Source: Paragordius varius
Lineage: Eukaryota > Nematomorpha
Assembly (NCBI GenBank): GCA_964247055.1
Contig: OZ176053.1
Span: forward strand, 1,488,001 to 1,552,000
Reading direction: 5' to 3'
DNA length: 64,000 nt
A program made the position numbers and the translations under genes. This document shows, in pieces, positions 35,101 through 47,140 of this stretch (position 1 is the first letter of the stretch; every line of letters begins with the position of its first letter). The notes under the pieces were generated by a model. It searched no databases. It was not told the DNA's origin and worked only from the letters and a program-made list of their open reading frames with translations.

Positions 35101-37560
35101 GAGCTTTAAATTATATTATATTGAATAATTTTGACGAAAAAAATAATGATGAAATGTATTTTTTTAATACATTAGGACAAAACGTAAAAATATAAAGATA
35201 AATATTTTTTTCTATAAGACAACCATAGTTTTTCAAACCTAAGTTAATCCTGATAAAATACTTAATAACAAGCCTAAAATACAATATACATCTCTTTTTT
35301 TATACTTTGGAATTTACAACAATGAGTTAAATTTAAATTAATCAAGATTAAAAAAGTCTGGTTGTCTTATAGAAAAAAATATTTATTTTTACGTTAGTAT
35401 AATATCAATTTTTACTGTATTTTTGCCCCGTAATGAAGATTTTATAAGCGCCCAAAAACCAGTAAATTCGTAATTGTGGAAAGCTGTGGTCAGCTTTGAT
35501 CGGTTATAACCTAAAATCTACGGTAACTTATTAAAACTTAGAAAAGTGCCAGATAAACAACAATTGATCTAAACTTATATCAGCTCTGTTTATTTTTAAA
35601 AAAAACTCAATACGAGGGGGATATCCATATATATTTCATATAACACGTATTCTTTTGTCCTAAACAATGAACAAACAAACTCTATTGATATGCAGGAAAT
35701 GCCCGAATTTAACCCCTTAAACAAAGGTGGAACTATGAGATTAGGAAAACGCACTACCATTTTTACAAATACCCTTTCTAGTCACAAAAGGCATCAGTCT
35801 TACATATCTAACGTTAAAAAATTGTATGGCGACGTTGATCGCGTGGATGAACGACATAGACATCGATTTGAAGTGATTATATTTTACTTTTTTTACACAG
35901 TAAAAATTAAGAGACACTAATATTTTTTGATTAAATTACATCCTTGCGATATATAAAATCAAAATTAAACCATTGTCAATCAAAAATTGAGTTTTATACC
36001 AATTTACATTTATATTCCGTATTTCTTAACACAAAAAACATTAGGATGTTAAAATACAGTATCCTTTAAAAAAATCAGTTTATTAGTTTTTATGTTTTAT
36101 CATTCAAGGGCCGGAACCGCATTTATTCAGGGTCAAATCTTTTTTTGTCTTAAGTTCTGGTGGTTTCAATGTTTTTGACGAAAAAAATGGTCAAGGGTTA
36201 AAAAGTTCCGGCAAACCTTTGTAATATATTAATGTGCTTAATTAATTTTGATAAAAGGTGCATGTATAAAGAAACTTATAAACAGCAATACTATTGTATA
36301 TATATATATTCAAATACAATTTTTGAAGGCAAAATTATAAATATGGGGTTATTATATTAATGGCAAAAATGACAAAATAGTAATTATATTTCCAACCTAT
36401 ATTATTCCGTTTTTTCATCTATAACTTCCCTTTTTTATCATATTTTGCCTTAGTTCAATAAGGATTATTTTCCCGATTTTGAAGCTAAAGGGATGCATTT
36501 TGTTGGCCAAGACGAATTGGGAGAACGCATGGAAATTATTGAATTGGAAGGTTTTCATTTGATTTTTTTAACCATTATTATATTTTAAACAATTTTTAAG
36601 GAAGCGAAAATATTTTGTCGAAATTTTTAAAACTGTAAAACAGGCCCGCGAAATCGCTAAAATATGATGACAAAATCTTAGAAAAATTTATAAATATTTA
36701 TTAAACGATTTTTATAATTACATCCACAATGGGCATGAAATACGCAAAATTATTATATATTGCATTTGTATTTTGAACAATCCTAGGTAGTTTGAATGAA
36801 ATCTAATAAATAATATATGATTATTCATATCCATAGATATAAATATACATATATTTCGAATGCGTCACGCGAAAACATTTAGGTTGAATACCCCTGCTGT
36901 AAAAAACTATTTTATTAAATTATAGATCACCCATATTTTGTGGGCACACAATTTCACCCCGAATACAAAACTAGACCACTTAAACCTAGTCCCGTTTATT
37001 ACGGTTTAATTTTGGCAACATTGGGTGAATTAGATCAAGTCTTAAATAATAATTCTAATACGAATGATTCCAATCAAATCAATAATGAAATACTCTGTGA
37101 CAATAAAATATCTCAACTCACTTTAAAAGATAATAATACTATTGATATGGATAAAACCCATTCTCAGTGTGATAATTGCTCCATAACTCAACAACAACCC
37201 TTTGTTGAAAATAATCAAAATTCTGAAAATGCAAAGCATAAATTTTGCGACACTCTGTTAAAAGACACACCATCTATTGATAAAAATTATTCAATCGATA
37301 TAAATAATAATCTTGATAATGCTCAAATTACAAATTCTAAACAAACTAATGAAAGTTTTTTGCCCCTAAAACCATCTCTCACTTCAACTAAACCATACCA
37401 TAATGTTTTGAGTATGGTAAATGGCGGTTTGCCCACAAAAACGCCAAATATATCTTATAATCAACATAGTAATAATGGTAATACATCACCACTCCTTCAC
37501 CCTCGTATAATCTTAAGTCAAGAGCGTATGTTTAGTAGTCCAGAAAAAATTATAACTTAA
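29190..37560 (+). CDS. CTPS1: CTP synthase
   Basis: Makes CTP from UTP, ATP and glutamine; cytosolic, and able to form filaments in many species. Fourteen exons: 29190-29355, 29390-29560, 29862-29962, 30540-30656, 31389-31469, 31648-31728, 31846-32003, 33456-33588, 33939-34027, 34422-34516, 34805-34965, 35696-35872, 36454-36550 and 36926-37560 (TAA). All phases agree, giving 753 residues against about 590 in human. The synthetase domain opens with [20 protein letters not shown] (P-loop-like) and has [20 protein letters not shown]. The glutaminase domain shows [11 protein letters not shown], the nucleophile Cys in GICLGMQ (about residue 400), and His/Glu in FHPEY (about 553 and 555). The loop between MRLGKR and KLYGD is about ten residues longer than in human. 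After the glutaminase domain comes a tail of about 160 residues rich in Asn, Ser and Gln. The first intron is only 34 bp, while others hold MITEs A5, A6, C1, D2 and D3. The start ATG matches the family exactly. Confidence 0.97.
29356..29389 (+). other. 34-bp intron of CTP synthase (intron 1)
   Basis: It starts GTAACAAATT and ends TTTTTTGCAG. Removal joins SPYEHG to [20 protein letters not shown] at phase 1, identical in layout to all CTP synthases. Reading through meets a stop at once. Confidence 0.93.
30672..30992. mobile_element. MITE family A, copy A5 (CTPS intron 4)
   Basis: Begins about 15 bp after the donor at 30657. Left TTACAGTTCAAATTCACCC. The right end has three inverse units and TTGTAAATGGTATAT. 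Confidence 0.8.
32022..32060. repeat. Short dispersed repeat (CTPS intron 7)
   Basis: TTAGGGTTTTTCAAAACAAA then TGGTTTTGCGGGCC, just after the donor. Third member of this small repeat group. Confidence 0.5.
32139..32395. mobile_element. MITE family A, copy A6 (CTPS intron 7)
   Basis: AATATACCATTTACAGTTCG left end and a shared core with TCTTTATGGCATAGTTTA. The right end is eroded. Confidence 0.72.
33663..33885. mobile_element. MITE family C, copy C1 (CTPS intron 8)
   Basis: Arms TGCATTTTAATGGTTGCTTA and the inverse, with TTTCACACTATAGTTGGGCA inside them. Matches C2. Outermost bases are eroded. Confidence 0.73.
34089..34381. mobile_element. MITE family D, copy D2 (CTPS intron 9)
   Basis: Ends CTGTAAAAACTCAAAATAAA and CGTATAATTTGAGTTTTTAC. 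Inner arms contain AAAATATAAAGACAAATATT and its inverse. Confidence 0.75.
35172..35425. mobile_element. MITE family D, copy D3 (CTPS intron 11)
   Basis: Left AGGACAAAACGTAAAAATAT and right GTATAATATCAATTTTTACT, with TCTGGTTGTCTTATAG inside. Confidence 0.72.
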
Positions 37561-39619
37561 ATTGAAAATTTAATATTTCGATTTTATTTGTCAATCAAAA
37601 TATTTTTATGGTAAAATACAGGGGCGTATAACACATGAAAAAAAGGATTTATTTTTGTAACTTTTAAATTAAAAGTCATGCATAGAGAGGAACGATATTT
37701 TTAATGCGTGTAATATCAAAAATCATTCTTTATTATAAAATGTTCATCAATCTTATATATATATATATATATCACTAAACCGACGCTGCTTAGAAAATCC
37801 AAGGTTCTTTATTGCCCCTTTTTGTCAAAAATTTAAAATTTTAGTTTTTAAATTGACGATTTTTATCAAAAAAAATTAAACTTTCAACTTTTATGCCCTA
37901 TTTTTTCAATTTTTTATTGTACTACTATGCCCGCTTTCATTTTCTTCCATTTTTTATCAAATTCCAAACCTTATAAACACTTTGTAAATTATATATACTA
38001 ACTAACCTCTCGGTGTATTAAAAAATCTTCATCACCGGTAAATTTACATCTATCTATAACACAATCATGTAAGCTCTACTATGTTTATATTGTTGTAAAT
38101 TATATTATCGTTTATTCTAAAAATTATCAAAAATAATTTTTTCACCATAATAATCATGTTGTATACATCCACATACTCTAATAAATAAATTTGTAATTTT
38201 TATTATTAGAATATCAGCATACATATATATATTATATTTTTAAGAGTTGGTATAAATAAACTTGTATTATGAAAACTTTAAATAGTTTTATTATAAACAA
38301 TTGTTGAAAAAAACTTGAGAAATTTACAAAAAAACAACCGTTCTTTTCAAAAACTTGATTTATGCAACATAATTATACTTTTATAATTGAATAATTATTA
38401 GATTACATTTCAAATTCCCGTTTTTCGAAACTCAAAACTATGATATATATAAAAGTTAAGTTTTTAAATGTCTCTTTTTAAATAATATATTAGTCTTTAT
38501 ATCAATATAAATTTGATTTTTACCGTATTATAATTTATAAAAAATGGTGTTATTTATTTTGGATGTAATTTATATGATCATCATAATGTATAAGTTATAA
38601 TAATTTGTAAAATTTATTCTTAAAATATACTATTATAAAGTAATGAGTATTTGCATAATATAAACAAAATCTAAATTTTATAAAATTTAATAAGGTTGTA
38701 TAGTAATATTATTTCATACAATAATTCCCTTAACTATCATATTCAATGTAACCGTATTTAGACATTATAGATTGTAATCGGTCATATCCGCTATAATAAT
38801 AAACGCATGGGTATAAATATATAGCAAAATAGTTAATGTCTAAATTCAAAAGGACCAGTAAAGTAGTTAAAATTATGAAGACTGTTTTATATAGAATTAC
38901 AGTAAAAATTAAACGTAAAAATATAAAGACAAAAATATTCTTTACTAAAAGACAACCATACTTTTTAAAACCTTAATTTTTCATCTATAAGCCATTACGA
39001 ATGTAAGATAATTGGTTGTGTTATTAATATATATCTGTATTTCAGACTTTTCAATATTAAATAATATGTTATCAAAAAATCAAGATTTAAAACGTATGTC
39101 TTTTAAAAATATTCGTCTTTATATTTTGACGTTTTGTCCAAATACAGTAAGTATTTTAGCAGCTATTAGGAGGGCAGAGTTACGATATTAGTTTTCATTG
39201 ATAATTGGTAAAATGTATCATTTATGTAAAATATGAACATTGTTAGGATGATATCTTACATAAAAAATCATTGCATCAAACGGATTACAAAAAAATCTAA
39301 ACATATTTTTTAACATTGTAAACAATCGATTGTGATATTACCAAATAAAAATAATTTTGACAAAAAGAATTTGATGGCCATACAATTTTAATAAAGAAAT
39401 AATTATGATCCCGCAAAATTTACACCGTATTGCATAACAAAAGATTATATTAAATATGGACAAATATTTGGGACGATTATAAGAAAAAAATGTTAAAAGT
39501 AAAAAATATTTACAAAGCGTTATTGCAACCAACTCCTGTCCTTTAAATAATTAATAACTTAAAAAACGCTCTTAAAACCGTTTTAAATAAAAAATAAACT
39601 ATAATGTCTCAAACTAAAA
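37561..39619. other. Convergent intergenic space between CTPS and YRDC
   Basis: Holds a TA run (37754-37772) and MITE D4. Otherwise plain AT-rich DNA, presumably including two 3' UTRs. Confidence 0.5.
38900..39148. mobile_element. MITE family D, copy D4
   Basis: CAGTAAAAATTAAACGTAAA left end; GACGTTTTGTCCAAATACAG right end. Between CTPS and YRDC. Confidence 0.75.
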
Positions 39620-40318
39620 TTATAGATAATACCATCCTTTCCGGACAATTTTATATCTCTTGGGTTGTGTTAAATCAACTACAGTTGAACCTTCATTTTT
39701 ATCGTTACCATTTTCATTGTAAATGGGACCACCATCAACAATTAAATCCAAAGCGTCCCATAAATCTTTAAACATATCAATCGTAATGGAGTTTGGACCA
39801 TCAGATAAATTTGCTGATGTTAATGCTAATGGGCCAAAAGATTTGAGAAATGTACAAAGTTCAACGACAAACGTATAATTTGGAATTCTTATACCAATAC
39901 TATCTGGTTGAGATGGATTCAATTTATTATTTAACAAAGTTTTATTACGTTCAACAATCAATGTATATGGCCCTGGGAGAAGTTCATTCAACAATCTGGT
40001 ATCTAATACTGTTTTTGAATATCTAATATTTTACAAAAAAATACTTTGCAAATTCTAAGATATCGGCAACGCATATAGCTAAAGGTTTTCGCGTATTTCG
40101 TTGCTTAATATCATATAATTTAGTAACAGATTCATGGTTATTAACCAACCCTGCCACACCATATATTGTGTCTGTTGGTATTGCAATGATACCACCGTTT
40201 AATAAAGTATCAGCACATATCTTCAATAAATCTGTATTGTTATATATGAAAAGTTACCATTAGATTCCCTGTTAAGTATCTTTGGGGACATCAGAAGCTT
40301 TTGAAGTGGGAGACGCAT
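39620..40318 (-). CDS. YRDC: Threonylcarbamoyl-AMP synthase (YrdC/Sua5 domain)
   Basis: Makes threonylcarbamoyl-AMP from threonine, bicarbonate and ATP, the first step of the t6A37 modification of ANN-decoding tRNAs; acts in cytosol and/or mitochondria. Minus-strand exons are 40318-40258, 40231-40045 and 40022-39620 (TAA), 216 residues with phases 1 and 2 fitting. The single YrdC domain shows IPTDTIYG (residues 38-45), RKPLAICV, LLNELLPGPYTLIVER, IGIRIPN, PLALTSANLS and GSTVVDL. These are the conserved substrate-binding segments, and they align gap-free with human YRDC across both splice sites. The protein lacks the C-terminal Sua5 domain, as does animal YRDC. The ATG at 40318 is the first in frame after an upstream stop; a second Met is nine codons on. 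Both introns are extraordinarily small (26 and 22 bp). The gene converges on CTP synthase and diverges from the DUF268 gene. Confidence 0.93.
40023..40044 (-). other. 22-bp intron of YRDC (intron 2)
   Basis: On the minus strand it starts GTATTTTTTT and ends AAATATTAG. Splicing joins LEFAK to YSKTVLDTRLLNELLPGP. From that Tyr to LLPGP there are 18 residues, exactly as in human YRDC (YCRVRVPEGLLKDLLPGP). The unspliced frame meets TAG inside the stretch. It is the smallest intron in the window. Confidence 0.82.
40232..40257 (-). other. 26-bp intron of YRDC (intron 1)
   Basis: On the minus strand it starts GTAACTTTTC and ends AATACAG. It joins RESN to DLLKICADTLL at phase 1. The downstream frame has a stop just above this point, so an upstream exon is required, and this splice supplies one beginning with Met. 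Confidence 0.8.
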
Positions 40319-41131
40319 GCTGTTGTAACATATTAAAATGTGGGTGCGAACGTCAGAAGATGTAACAGAAAATTTTTAGTATAAATTTAACACAGCGCAA
40401 TCGAAGCGATAAATATTTTTATATAATTAAACTCTGTTTAAAAGCCTATCAAGATTCTCAAGGTGGTATTGGCATGTCTCAATTTATGATTATGTTCATT
40501 TTTATAGAAATTAAACGTTTAATTTCAATAGCTCACGTTGTGGTAATTTAACTTTTTGGAGAGAAGATAAAAACTTATAATGTTTTGGTATTTATAAGAA
40601 TTTGAGAAGATTTAGGTCGGTAATTTTTTATCAAAAGTGCGTGATTAACTAGACTGAAGCATGATACTTTGTAGTTTGCTTTTAAATTTTGTAAAAATGT
40701 ATTTTATAGTATTTAAAGGTACCTTTATATTCACTTTTTCTTTATAATACGATGAACAGATGATATTATTTTAATTAATTAATTTGATTAGTTTCTTTTG
40801 TAGGAAAAATATCGAAAATTAAGCGATAGAACCTCCCAAAAATATGTATTTAGTAAGCTTCTAATTGCCCTCATTATAAGTAAAAATTATTTTAGATTCT
40901 TTCGAAAAATTATTAACTTCTTAGATACATAAACCTGAAATTGGGTCTTTCGGGAAGCCACCAGAAAGTACTCATCAAATAATTTAAATGCTCGAAATTC
41001 GAAAACGGAAAATTTTTAGTACCATTTCTTTGGTTTGATTATAACCTAACTTAAGTAATAGGAAAATATTATTTTATAAGACAGCTCACACACGGTTTAA
41101 ACTACTATTGAATAAAAGATAGTATTTATAA

Positions 41132-42399
41132 CACTAGACAACAAATTTTGTGCCACAAGAGTTTTTTACATTTTCTGATATTAACACTTGGATACAACAC
41201 ATTCATTTTAGTCATTCGATTCAAATTGGGGTTTAAGTAGCCCAGGTCTGTTTAAAATTAAATTCTTTAAAAAATATGGAAGATTGAAACCATGGCAAAA
41301 TCTTGCACTTATATAACATTAATAAACCGAAATATATAAAAAAATTTCAAAAATTGATATTATTTGTTTTAAGCTAAAATTGAAAGGTAAAAATTTAGTC
41401 AAAGTGGCAGTGTGCAATGGTAAAATTGAGAAATACAAAATAAACAGCCTTTTCTATTTCTATCAATGTAGATGTAATTTATATAAAAAATTAACTTTAA
41501 TTTTACCCTTATAAATTAAGATGATATTTTGCAAAAAATTGAATAAAAATGGCGTCGAAGTAGTTTGACTGAAACTTTTTTTCAAAACAAAATTTTAATT
41601 AAATATTTTGGCATATTTATATAATTTTTATTAGGATAGAAGCATCAATTTAAATTGGGACGTTTCCTTCAGTAGTTTTTTAAAAAATCCTAGTGGTGAT
41701 TAGATACCTCAATTCGAAGTGTCAACTATATTTTTAACAGTAAATCTGTAAAAATTATACTTATTAGACTTTTTTATCATATGATTTTTATAATTATGCG
41801 CCCTCATTATTAAAATATTCCTAAAATTTTTTTTTTAAAAAATATCTAACAAATGTTCATTTTATACCTTTCGAAAGAGTAATGAAAACTTTATATATAC
41901 ATCGATAGTTATTATTCGAGACAAGCGACAAAGCCGTAAAGCGAAAGCGTTTTTGTCAATTAATATATTTTTGAAAATGGATTAAACTAGCTTAAACTTT
42001 GTGTATATGGCAATGAATGTTTAAAAAAGGAACACAATAAAGTTTTATTGATTAAAACACTTATATATTGCTTAATGACATTTAAAACCCTCAATTTTAA
42101 TTTTTTATTTTTTTAAAATACCATCTTACTAATATTTATTATTTAAAATAACTTATACCACTTGAAAGATTCAGTCTTTTCACTCTTTTCGAATGATTGT
42201 GATACTAGGCTTATATCTAAAATTTTAATTTTGAAAATTTTGAATACAATGTTAAATCGGGGCTAAAAATTTTCGATAAACCCCCAATAATAAAAAATTC
42301 TTAAATGTTGACCATTTTTTTTCAGATATACTATTTATGTACTTTAATGATATAAATTTCAAAAATGTCACTTAAAAAAGTCAAAATTGTTGTCTAATG
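41132..42399. mobile_element. Harbinger-like element F2, interrupted by E3
   Basis: Terminal CACTAGACAACAAATTTTG and inverse AAAATTGTTGTCTAATG with TAA on both flanks. The body matches F1 but is shortened, and it is interrupted at 41181-41725 by element E3. This lies between the YRDC and DUF268 genes. Confidence 0.75.
41181..41725. mobile_element. Element E, copy 3 (inside F2)
   Basis: Begins TTAACACTTGGATACAACAC and ends TTCGAAGTGTCAA, with the usual GGCGTCGAAGTAGTTTGA core. It sits in F2 at a site that reads uninterrupted in F1. Confidence 0.75.
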
Positions 42400-43415
42400 T
42401 AATTATTTATCATATATAGCCGTTTTCACAACTTCATAAACCAAAATATAAATGAATATTATTAAAGAGAGTACAAAAACCGGCCATTAAACCATGGCGT
42501 AGAATAATATATTTTGGACTGAATATATAACTTAAAAACTAAGAACAAACTAAAAATAAACTTTAGCCGCTATTTTCATAAATTATCCCATTTAATTTTT
42601 TACTATTATAAAATTATATTAAAACGCAAGTATTGATAATGACTTTAGTCATTATACTGATTATTGAAAGCATCACCTCGATATCAAAGGCTTCAGGGAT
42701 TTTTCATTTCATCAACATTACGATAATTCTTTGTCGTTTTTTTTTTCTTGCATTTTTACTAAGAGTTAAATAACCTTTTTTATATATCTCCTTTTTTCAT
42801 ATTAAATGATATATATATATATACCGATACTTGTAATGTAATATTGAATTAAAATAAAATATTTTGAGGTTTTATATTTAGTTTTAATTACAAAATGTCT
42901 AATTAAGCGAAACATGATATTTTCATAATTATAAAATAAAATAATATTTTGAATGTATCTATATTTATATTAAAAATTAATTTTTTTACTGCACCAATAA
43001 AATAAATTACGCTTGATTTGTCTTTATGATATATAATTATAAAACATATTTGGTTGGCGACACAGAATTAAATTTATATTAAATACCATTTGAAAAGTAT
43101 GTGGTTTAAAATCGAATGTTACCTATTAATAATAACATGTTGTTGAATATCATATTTTATTTGCGGCGTCATTTGCCAGAAATAACTTTATTATGTTTAT
43201 CATCTTTCTTTGTTGCCATTTATGATCCCTATCGCTTGGGCACTTAACAACAGTTTCTTGTTATTTAATAATAATAATAATACAAATAGTTTTGATAATT
43301 CTAAATCCCCTAAAAATACGATATATTAAAGCAAAATTGGATAAAAACCAAACTAATAGCTCATACACTTTGGATAAGTTATTATCAAATCCCGTATGCT
43401 CATCTAAAATCCGAA
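42400..43415. other. DUF268 gene upstream region
   Basis: AT-rich DNA after element F2. No frame or motif that I can support; an upstream exon with tiny introns is possible. Confidence 0.4.
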
Positions 43416-46400
43416 ATGATAGCTGCCTGGAAAACTTTTAAATTCCTTATTCTGGCCATTCTTATGGCTTGTGTGCTTGCAGCACTTTTAGGCATCGATT
43501 ATTCACGACAAATAAAATTTGCTCAAAATGCTCAAAAAACACTGGCAGAACTTATGTTTCGTGAAGTGGACTTTGGTCCATCTCAAGGACAACAGAAGGA
43601 TTTTTTACAGGTATGTTATGTAAGTATAAATGCATATTATGTAAAATTTTATCTAAACAGAGCTAATAATTAAACGTTTATGCAACTCAAAAATAGACTT
43701 AAAATATTGAGGGCACCCCGAATTTACATTTCAATTATATACAGTAAAAATTGAAATCAGACAGACAAAACGTAAAATCATAAAGACAAATGTTTTTTTT
43801 TCAAAACGCTGTATTTTTTAAACCAACCTTGTTTCTTTATCATATAAATTAATTAATTACAAACGTAACATATATTATTGTTTGTGTTACCAATATACAT
43901 CTCAATTTCTTTGCAATTTAAAATATGAGTTATATTAAAAAAAATGAAAAAAAGTACAGAGGTGAAAAAATTTTTGTCTTTATATCTTCATTCTTTCTGC
44001 ATGTGATGCGATATATAATATTCACAATTACAAATTAAATTCATTAATTTTTATTTATGTCAATGTCAAAAACAGATACTACTTTTTGAAATTTTAACGA
44101 TTCAAATTGGGGTATCTAAATACCCCAGACTAAATTTGTAGGTTTTTTAAAAACTACTGAAGGAAACGGTCCCAATTTAAATTTATGCTTCTATCCTAAT
44201 AAAAATTTAAACATGCAAACATATCTAAATAAAATTTTGTTTTGAAAAAAAAATTCCATGTCAAACTAATTCGACGCCATTTTTATTTAACGAAATTTTT
44301 GCAAAATATCGTCTTCATTTAATTTTAAGGGTAAAATTAAAGCTAATTTTTTATTTAAATTACATCTTACATTGATAAAAATAGAAACGTATTTTGTATT
44401 ATTTTTTAATTTTACCATTGCACACATGTCAAGTTGACTAAAATTTTACCTTTCGTTTTAAGCTTAAATAAGTAATATCAAGTATTTTTTAATAAAAAAT
44501 TTTATATATTTCGCTTTATTAATGTTATTTAAGTGCAAAATTTTGCCATGGTTTCAATTCCTTCCGTATTTCTTAAAGTATTTAATTTTAAACAGGCCTG
44601 GGGTATTTAACTACCCCACTTTGAATCGAGGGACTTAAATAGTGTTAAGCATTCCAAAAATAATAAAGTTTATCCCAATTTTCCAACTTTTCATTTAGTA
44701 TGAAATTATTAAAAACTGACATTATATAGACAATATATAAATTTAAAAACAACTATTGTTTTTCCAAAAGAAAACCATACTTTTTAAATTTTATTATTTT
44801 TAATATAACTCATTATTTAAATTTGCAAGTATAAAATAGAATTGTGTATTGTAACACAACTAATTAATATATTTTACGATTGTAAGTCAATAATTTATCG
44901 GAAATTAAGGTATAAGAAATACAGCGGTCTTTATAAAAAATATTTGTCTTTATATTTTTAGGTTTTGTCCGTATAATTTCAATTTTTAATGTAAAATATA
45001 ATATAGCATTAACATAACATTAACTTATTAGATAAATTGCTAATAACCCGTTATAAATTTTATTTTTACATACATAATAGTTACTAGAAGGGACATCAGA
45101 GTATGCTACGGCACCAGATTGCCATGCCGTTTGTGATATTGATCCAAATCATTTTCCCATTGTGGAAGCAATCCGGGAACATCGAATCCCGTTGGATTAC
45201 AAACAACAGCCATTCATTCAAAAACCGTTTGATTGCATTGAAATACTTACGCGGATGAGTATAAAATCTGGCTTGGGGCCCAATGAAAAACCGCCAAAAA
45301 ACCCACCAAAACACATGCTTGCTAATTTTGCAATGGGTGGGCGAATGCCCATTAAAGAACACAGATACTTTGATCGAAATAAATATGATCCGGCGCTTGT
45401 AAGGGTCGTTTTAACGCTTGAAAAGATTCAAAAATTAGAGGATCAAATCGAGAAGGGTACGTTGAAAGGAACGTACGGCACTAAAGTGGTATACAAACTC
45501 CATGAAAAACTCACCAAATACCTCCGTAAACTCTACAGGTTACATGAAATGCGTGGTTTTGTCATAGGGAGTCAAAGCTTTTGGATAGAAGCTTTGCTCC
45601 TACACATAGGGATAGGTAGGACGACAACTTTTGAATGGGCCAACATTCAAAGCTTTCACCCGAAAATGGATTCAGCTTTCCCATACAAATTTGCATCAGA
45701 TCTGTTGAAGGCCACATTACTCTCAGCTCAGCCCAGGGAACAATTGCGTAAACATCAATTAGAGCAGGGAGGTGATGATGATGGTTTTTACATCGAACAA
45801 ACGCTAAACATAAGTCAGGTCCGAAAATATGGCTGGCCAATATTTGATGTTGGAGTTTCGTATTCTTCGCTTGAACATTCGGGATTAGGGAGGTATGGGG
45901 ATGCCTTAAACCCGTTCGGAGATCTGGAAGCTATGGCACAAGCTTGGTGCCTTACCAAACCCGGTGGACTTTTTTTCTTAAACGTGCCATACACACCAAA
46001 GTTAGAAGGTAATATATATTTTTATACTTTTTCAATTAAAACTGTAATTAAAAGGTTAATAAATTTTAAAAACGAAAGTAATCTGTTTGAAATAGGACAG
46101 TTATTGATAGCGTGCATTAATCAAATCTATCCTACTTTGTAAAATATTTTTATTTCGGAATTTGCGCACTAAGAATTTGTAAGCCTAGTGCACAAATCTT
46201 TAATGCATCCCTTATATTTTCTGAAATTATTAATAAAATTCCGTTTTACATTTATATGCTTTTAATTCAAATCCTTTCGTTGCTTACTGAAACTTGTCAA
46301 ATATATAAAATAATAAAAAACGATTTATTTTTTACTATTATACATTTATAAATAAAACCAATTAAAAGTATTTAACTATTATTATTATTGTAGGTCACAT

Positions 46401-46542
46401 AGTTTGGAATGCCCATCGGGTATATTCCGTCGAAAGATTATTACACATGGCTGCTAATTGGATTATAGTTGAATATGTGGATGAACCCGAAAAGTTCGGA
46501 GTAACTGACAAAATATTAGTCTTGCAAAAACCGACAAATTAA
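43416..46542 (+). CDS. DUF268 family protein (predicted membrane-anchored, methyltransferase-like fold)
   Basis: Member of the DUF268 family, first noted in Caenorhabditis and of unknown function. Exons 43416-43610, 45081-46008 and 46394-46542 (TAA) join at phases 0 and 1 and give 423 residues. An N-terminal hydrophobic segment (about residues 8-26, FLILAILMACVLAALLG) preceded by Lys suggests a type II signal anchor, so a Golgi or ER lumenal domain is likely. The family signature is clear near the C-terminus: SSLEHSGLGRYGDALNPFGD, then AWCLTKPGGLFFLNVP and IVWNAHRVYS. The LEHSGLGRYGD and KPGG pattern resembles the late strands of Rossmann-type methyltransferases, but no SAM-binding glycine loop is visible to me, so activity is not claimed. 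The ATG at 43416 is chosen as the start because it opens directly into the membrane segment. The first intron (1,470 bp) carries MITE D5, element E4 and MITE D6. Confidence 0.85.
43742..44010. mobile_element. MITE family D, copy D5 (DUF268 intron 1)
   Basis: CAGTAAAAATTGAAATCAGA left end and an inverse TTTTTGTCTTTATATCTTC arm on the right; the extreme right is eroded. Confidence 0.68.
44095..44647. mobile_element. Element E, copy 4 (DUF268 intron 1)
   Basis: Left end AACGATTCAAATTGGGGTAT. The right end has CCCCACTTTGAATCGAGG, then a shortened terminus ending GTGTTAA. TTAA-like flanks are visible on both sides. Confidence 0.72.
44706..44994. mobile_element. MITE family D, copy D6 (DUF268 intron 1)
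   Basis: Diverged left arm. Clear right arm ATATTTGTCTTTATATTTTT then CCGTATAATTTCAATTTT. Core GTAACACAACTAATTAATAT is shared with D7. Confidence 0.68.
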
Positions 46543-47140
46543 AATTTTAAGCTTCAGAGTTTATATAAACTTTTAAAGGCGAGGGGTGCTAATGTGGAAT
46601 TTAAAACACAGTTATGACATCCAATTATATATATAAATCATGTACACAATATTCCTTGGTGATACCATATAAAAATAAATGCAATATAAATTTATAATTT
46701 GTTATAGCTAATGTAATTTAGGGAAATGGATTATATATGTTTATTTAATTAGGTATAAAAATTTAGCACTTGTGCTTATACAGAGATGTGTTTTATGGGC
46801 GCATATTATAGATAGATATTTTTTTTAAAAATAATAATTTCAAATTATTTTGTTTGTCGAAACGATAATGATTAAATGATTATTTTAATAAGCTTCATAA
46901 TATAATGCTATCGTCGGTTCATTCCCATATAAAAAACTTAAAGTATTCGGTTTTTATATAACTTTATATTTTTGCAATCCAAGTAAACAGCAAGTTATTA
47001 AATATATCATAATTTATTAGTTTTAGAGATATTGATATTTTTGTAATCCATTCGTTAATAGCAATTAATACATTTCATATTTATGAATCCTAATTAATAA
47101 GTAATATATATATATATATATATATCTATTCGCAAAGCCT

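Noticed and set aside
40023-40044. Sequencing-error frameshift as explanation for the YRDC break
   Set aside because: A shift in the T run does not give an open path, and 22-bp excision gives exact alignment length; similar tiny introns occur in three other genes.
45562-45840. 92-codon minus-strand frame
   Set aside because: Antisense to the DUF268 coding exon.
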